This document shows positions 61,161 to 64,000 of a DNA stretch of 64,000 bases, in pieces. The first letter of the stretch is position 1. Every line of letters begins with the position of its first letter. The notes under the pieces are model-generated. The model made no database searches. It had not been told where the DNA came from and worked only from the letters and a program-made list of their open reading frames with translations. Origin of the DNA: Andrena cerasifolii. Lineage: Eukaryota > Arthropoda > Insecta > Hymenoptera > Andrenidae. The stretch spans positions 9,672,001 to 9,736,000 of the forward strand of contig NC_135119.1 in assembly GCF_050908995.1 (NCBI RefSeq). Reading direction: 5' to 3'. The position numbers were made by a program, and so were the translations under genes.

Positions 61161-61586
61161 GTCCGACTGTTATTGGTAGCTCGATTATTTCGGGTAATGC
61201 GGTGCTTGATAAGTTCATATACGTATTCAGCTTTTTTAAACAACCGAGTACTCGACAAGCATGTACAAAATCTTTACCTATATGAAACTTCAGAATACGA
61301 TAATTTTCACGTGTAAAAGTAATGCTTCTAACGGATCGAATCACGTCCTTAACCTTGTTTTAAGTTCAGTTGTTAAAATAAACATTTGGAAAATAATCAA
61401 GCGTTGTCTCTATATAGTAAGGGTGGTCCTTCGTAGTCGGCAAATCAGTTGCAAAGTGAACAAACCCTGAACGAGTTTAGCTCATCCTTGGGGATTTAAC
61501 AGGACTAAAATGATTATTTTCAACTGGTGAACTGAGTTCACCACGCGCCTGGTCGTGTAACTCTCATTGGCGCGCCCGCCCGAGGG
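61161..61586. other. No recognised feature
   Basis: Ordinary intronic sequence. Confidence 0.4.
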
Positions 61587-61590
61587 TTAA

Positions 61591-62328
61591 GGGGGTAGTG
61601 CACTATTAGACGCGTAAAATCGTTAGTTTCTTTGACGCTAAATTACTTTGATACCAAATAATCGTTATAGTCGTGCTTTTCACAATCTATTGTGGGCACG
61701 TTTGCACGTAATTACAACAAAAAAAATCGACGGAATGTATAAAATTGTCAAAGTTATTAATCGTTGAAGATAGCCCTGCACAGCGCGCCGCTGCAGGTAG
61801 TGTACATCGATTCAGGTGAGCCAATCATCTGAAAGCAAAATGCTTTGGGTGGACCACTTTACACACCAAAGTCTACAGAGTGGAACTTTGCCAATGAATT
61901 TGTACAAAAATTGTGGAAGTTACACACGAATTAATTTTTTCCCCACATTTTTACGGAAAAAATCGTTTTTAATTAGTTATAAAATGTTTTAGAAGCATCC
62001 AATGTCGACGCGGGAATTCCACTCTGTAGAGGAAGGAATTCTACAGGTCCAGTCAAAATTTCAAGTGAAAATATTCGTTGGTTCAAGAGTTATGATGTAC
62101 ACCATGTCTGAAAATGATGTTTCGAGAAAAACGGCTTCAAAGTTAAGTCCCCTATGCCAATACCGCTCAGCGAGGCCGGCACTCGACGGTGCACTCAATT
62201 ACGTTAGCTATAACTTCTACAATTATTTGAATTTCTTCGTGAAATTTTCTTTGAAATGTTCATAAAGGATAGGACTTTCAGAATCATTAAAAATCGATTT
62301 TTTGAAGCTGAAATAGTCCACTGCCGCC
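61591..62328. mobile_element. TTAA-bounded element, 738 bp
   Basis: TTAA at 61587-61590 and 62329-62332 flank GGGGGTAGTGCACTATTAG and CTGAAATAGTCCACTGCCGCC, an imperfect inverted repeat. The interior matches 15780-16507 in inverted orientation (TTTCAAGTGAAAATATTCGT, GTTATGATGTACAC). There is no coding sequence. Confidence 0.78.
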
Positions 62329-62332
62329 TTAA

Positions 62333-62955
62333 AGCTGTATTGCAATTCAGTTATAATAAAACAACCGAAAGAGACGATAGACATCAAGAGAGGAAGCAAA
62401 TCGGATCTACCGCACGAGAACGTTGACTTCGTTCCCCGGATAATCCGACCGATCGGAGTATCGAGATCCGCTGAGATTTGATATACCTTTGGCCCCATCC
62501 CTCTCCCAGCCCGTTTATACGATCGTGGATGCTAATCTCGAAACTTTTCCGGGATTCCTCGATTCACTCGGTGACCAGTAACGGAGGAAAGTTTCGTTGA
62601 TTCGATGGAATTTAGTTACGGCTGACGAAGTTTCGTGAAAACTGCTGGAGTCCGCGTAACCGTTGCCGTTACATTTTCATGAGTCAACCAAACTCCTCGT
62701 GCCGCGTAACCGATAGATGTTAATTTCATTCCAGCCGATTCTGGAAAATCTCGTTATCGCGGCAATCGCTGGAACAGCGCGAGTTTGGCCGTCTATCTTG
62801 TTATCGTTGTCAACTTTGGTTTCGTCGACGAGCAAGCTAGCTGCGCGGTGTATACTGTAGTTACTCGCAGAATTCAGCGAACACTTATGTTGGTAGTGAA
62901 AATTAGCAGGAGAATGCATAAAAACGTACATATTTGAGTGTAAGAAACGCAATAT
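62333..62955. other. No recognised gene
   Basis: Mixed-composition sequence with short frames only. Confidence 0.4.
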
Positions 62956-63487
62956 AGGGTAGATGTCCCAATTACTGTCAGTGTCCCTATTACTGTCAGT
63001 TTAATTATTTTACTTAATAGTGAAATAATGCTTGCCAAATCGTGAAGGAAAAAAATTGTAATGATAAATTTGATTTTCGTTTTAGATAATAATAAATAAG
63101 CATTGCATACTTATATTTATAAATTAATATTAAAATGTGAATTTACCATTAGCCTATGAAAAATGCGACTGGCGTAAGTAGAGAATAAGAGAAAAGTGTA
63201 GCGCAAAAAGAATGGTAATTTTACCGTTCACCTTATATTTGCTGCAATAAATGAGTTATTAATATAGTTAAGAGTCATTGTAACAATATAAACGCATAAA
63301 AGTAGTGACTTTTATTTGATTGAGCAAATAACACATATTTATTATATGAAAAAAATTTCTTAGATAAAACAGATATTAGGCATTCTTATGCTGCAAATTG
63401 GAATGACATTGAGGTTAATTAATTTTGAAATAATTAACGAAAGTTACGGGATGAGCTTAAGGTGGCAGTAATTGGGACATCTACCCT
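62956..63487. mobile_element. MITE with AGGGTAGATGTCCCAATTAC ends (532 bp)
   Basis: The left end AGGGTAGATGTCCCAATTAC, with TGTCA following, and the right end (minus) AGGGTAGATGTCCCAATTAC, with TGCCA following, are near-perfect inverted repeats over 25 bp. A possible TAT duplication flanks it (62953-62955 and 63488-63490). Near the left end the phrase GTCCC-ATTACTGTCAG is doubled. The AT-rich interior has no coding sequence. Confidence 0.85.
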
Positions 63488-63490
63488 TAT

Positions 63491-64000
63491 TTATTTGTAT
63501 GGTTTAGTGAACTACAAAATTTCGAAATTGAGGGGCGGGAGGGCTCCCGGGTCTGCACCATCGTCCAAAAAAAAATCCCCCCAAAAAATTAACAATATTT
63601 TTTTATTAATATTTCAGAAACTAATAAATACCCGAAGCTACAATTTTAGATTTAGAGTTCACACACCCTCCTCAACCCTCCCCCCAAACCTCATCTCGAT
63701 CGGCCACCGGTCCCTTTCGGAATAATATCCAATAATAACCATGCACTTTTCCCTATAAATTTTTGTTTACGCGACCATTATTGCTAAGTTGCATCTTATA
63801 AAGTATTGGGTGTCGGCTCGAAAAACAAAGCGTGGCTTAAGTATTTCTCGGCTCCATATCTGTCCGCAAGCAGTCGTTAAAATCGGTTTGCTACACTTCA
63901 TGCGGCTTCCTTGTTAAGAATTTAATCCACAATAGTTCGCTGGGCTTATTACATCCGTGCCATTTACCGCGACGTAATTCACGCTTTCGCGTTTCTGCTG
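63491..64000. other. No recognised feature
   Basis: GC-rich at 63530-63560, then AT-rich. Nothing is recognised up to the window end. Confidence 0.4.

Larger units (their letters stand above)
50178..64000 (-). other. Upstream intron or 5' region of the RYK-type gene
   Basis: This lies upstream of the first visible exon on the minus strand. The missing exon should encode the signal peptide and the opening of the WIF domain, ending one base into a Gly codon. I looked for such a peptide before a GTAAGT or GTGAGT donor and found none. The segment is therefore probably intron throughout the window, carrying the transposons listed separately. Confidence 0.55.

Overview
The window looks like intronic DNA of an insect nuclear genome. 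It is AT-rich, crowded with decayed DNA transposons, and holds only a few short protein-coding exons. The one host gene I can support lies on the minus strand and encodes a Derailed/Doughnut/RYK-type atypical receptor tyrosine kinase, a Wnt5 receptor. Two consecutive exons of its extracellular WIF domain are visible. One is at 50050-50177 and the next at 3692-3959, so the intron between them is about 46.1 kb (3960-50049). Both exons have good splice sites and compatible reading phase. A third, weak candidate exon for the acidic juxtamembrane linker is at 872-991. The signal-peptide exon should lie above 50177 and the transmembrane and kinase exons below 3692; I could not find them and they are probably outside the window.

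The rest is mobile-element sediment. (1) Recognisable transposases: a 5'-truncated mariner of mellifera-subfamily type (47683-48452), a Tc1-like DD34E pseudogene (about 11155-11460, minus) and a hAT remnant (30384-31503). (2) hAT-type elements with target duplications at 29215-29471, 40562-41772 and 53737-54321, plus loose hAT ends. (3) A large family of TTAA-bounded non-autonomous elements, often 700-740 bp, at 15780-16507, 16512-17212, 26187-26887, 50726-51430, 61591-62328 and elsewhere. (4) Foldback and terminal-inverted-repeat MITEs. (5) A 237-bp Helitron-type element (28204-28440). (6) A degenerate 5S-rRNA-like sequence (4900-5019, minus). Nesting is common: a hAT copy sits inside a MITE at 30330-31976, and a TTAA MITE sits inside a hAT MITE at 53737-54321.

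The mariner subtype and general element content suggest a hymenopteran or related insect, but that is inference. I see no CRISPR array, operon, convincing tRNA or second host gene. No clear new biological system is visible. The most unusual items are the giant intron inside the WIF domain, the hAT element with a GC-rich interior, the TTAA family including two copies that share one TTAA, and a GC-rich module repeated three times between 41.2 and 44.6 kb.
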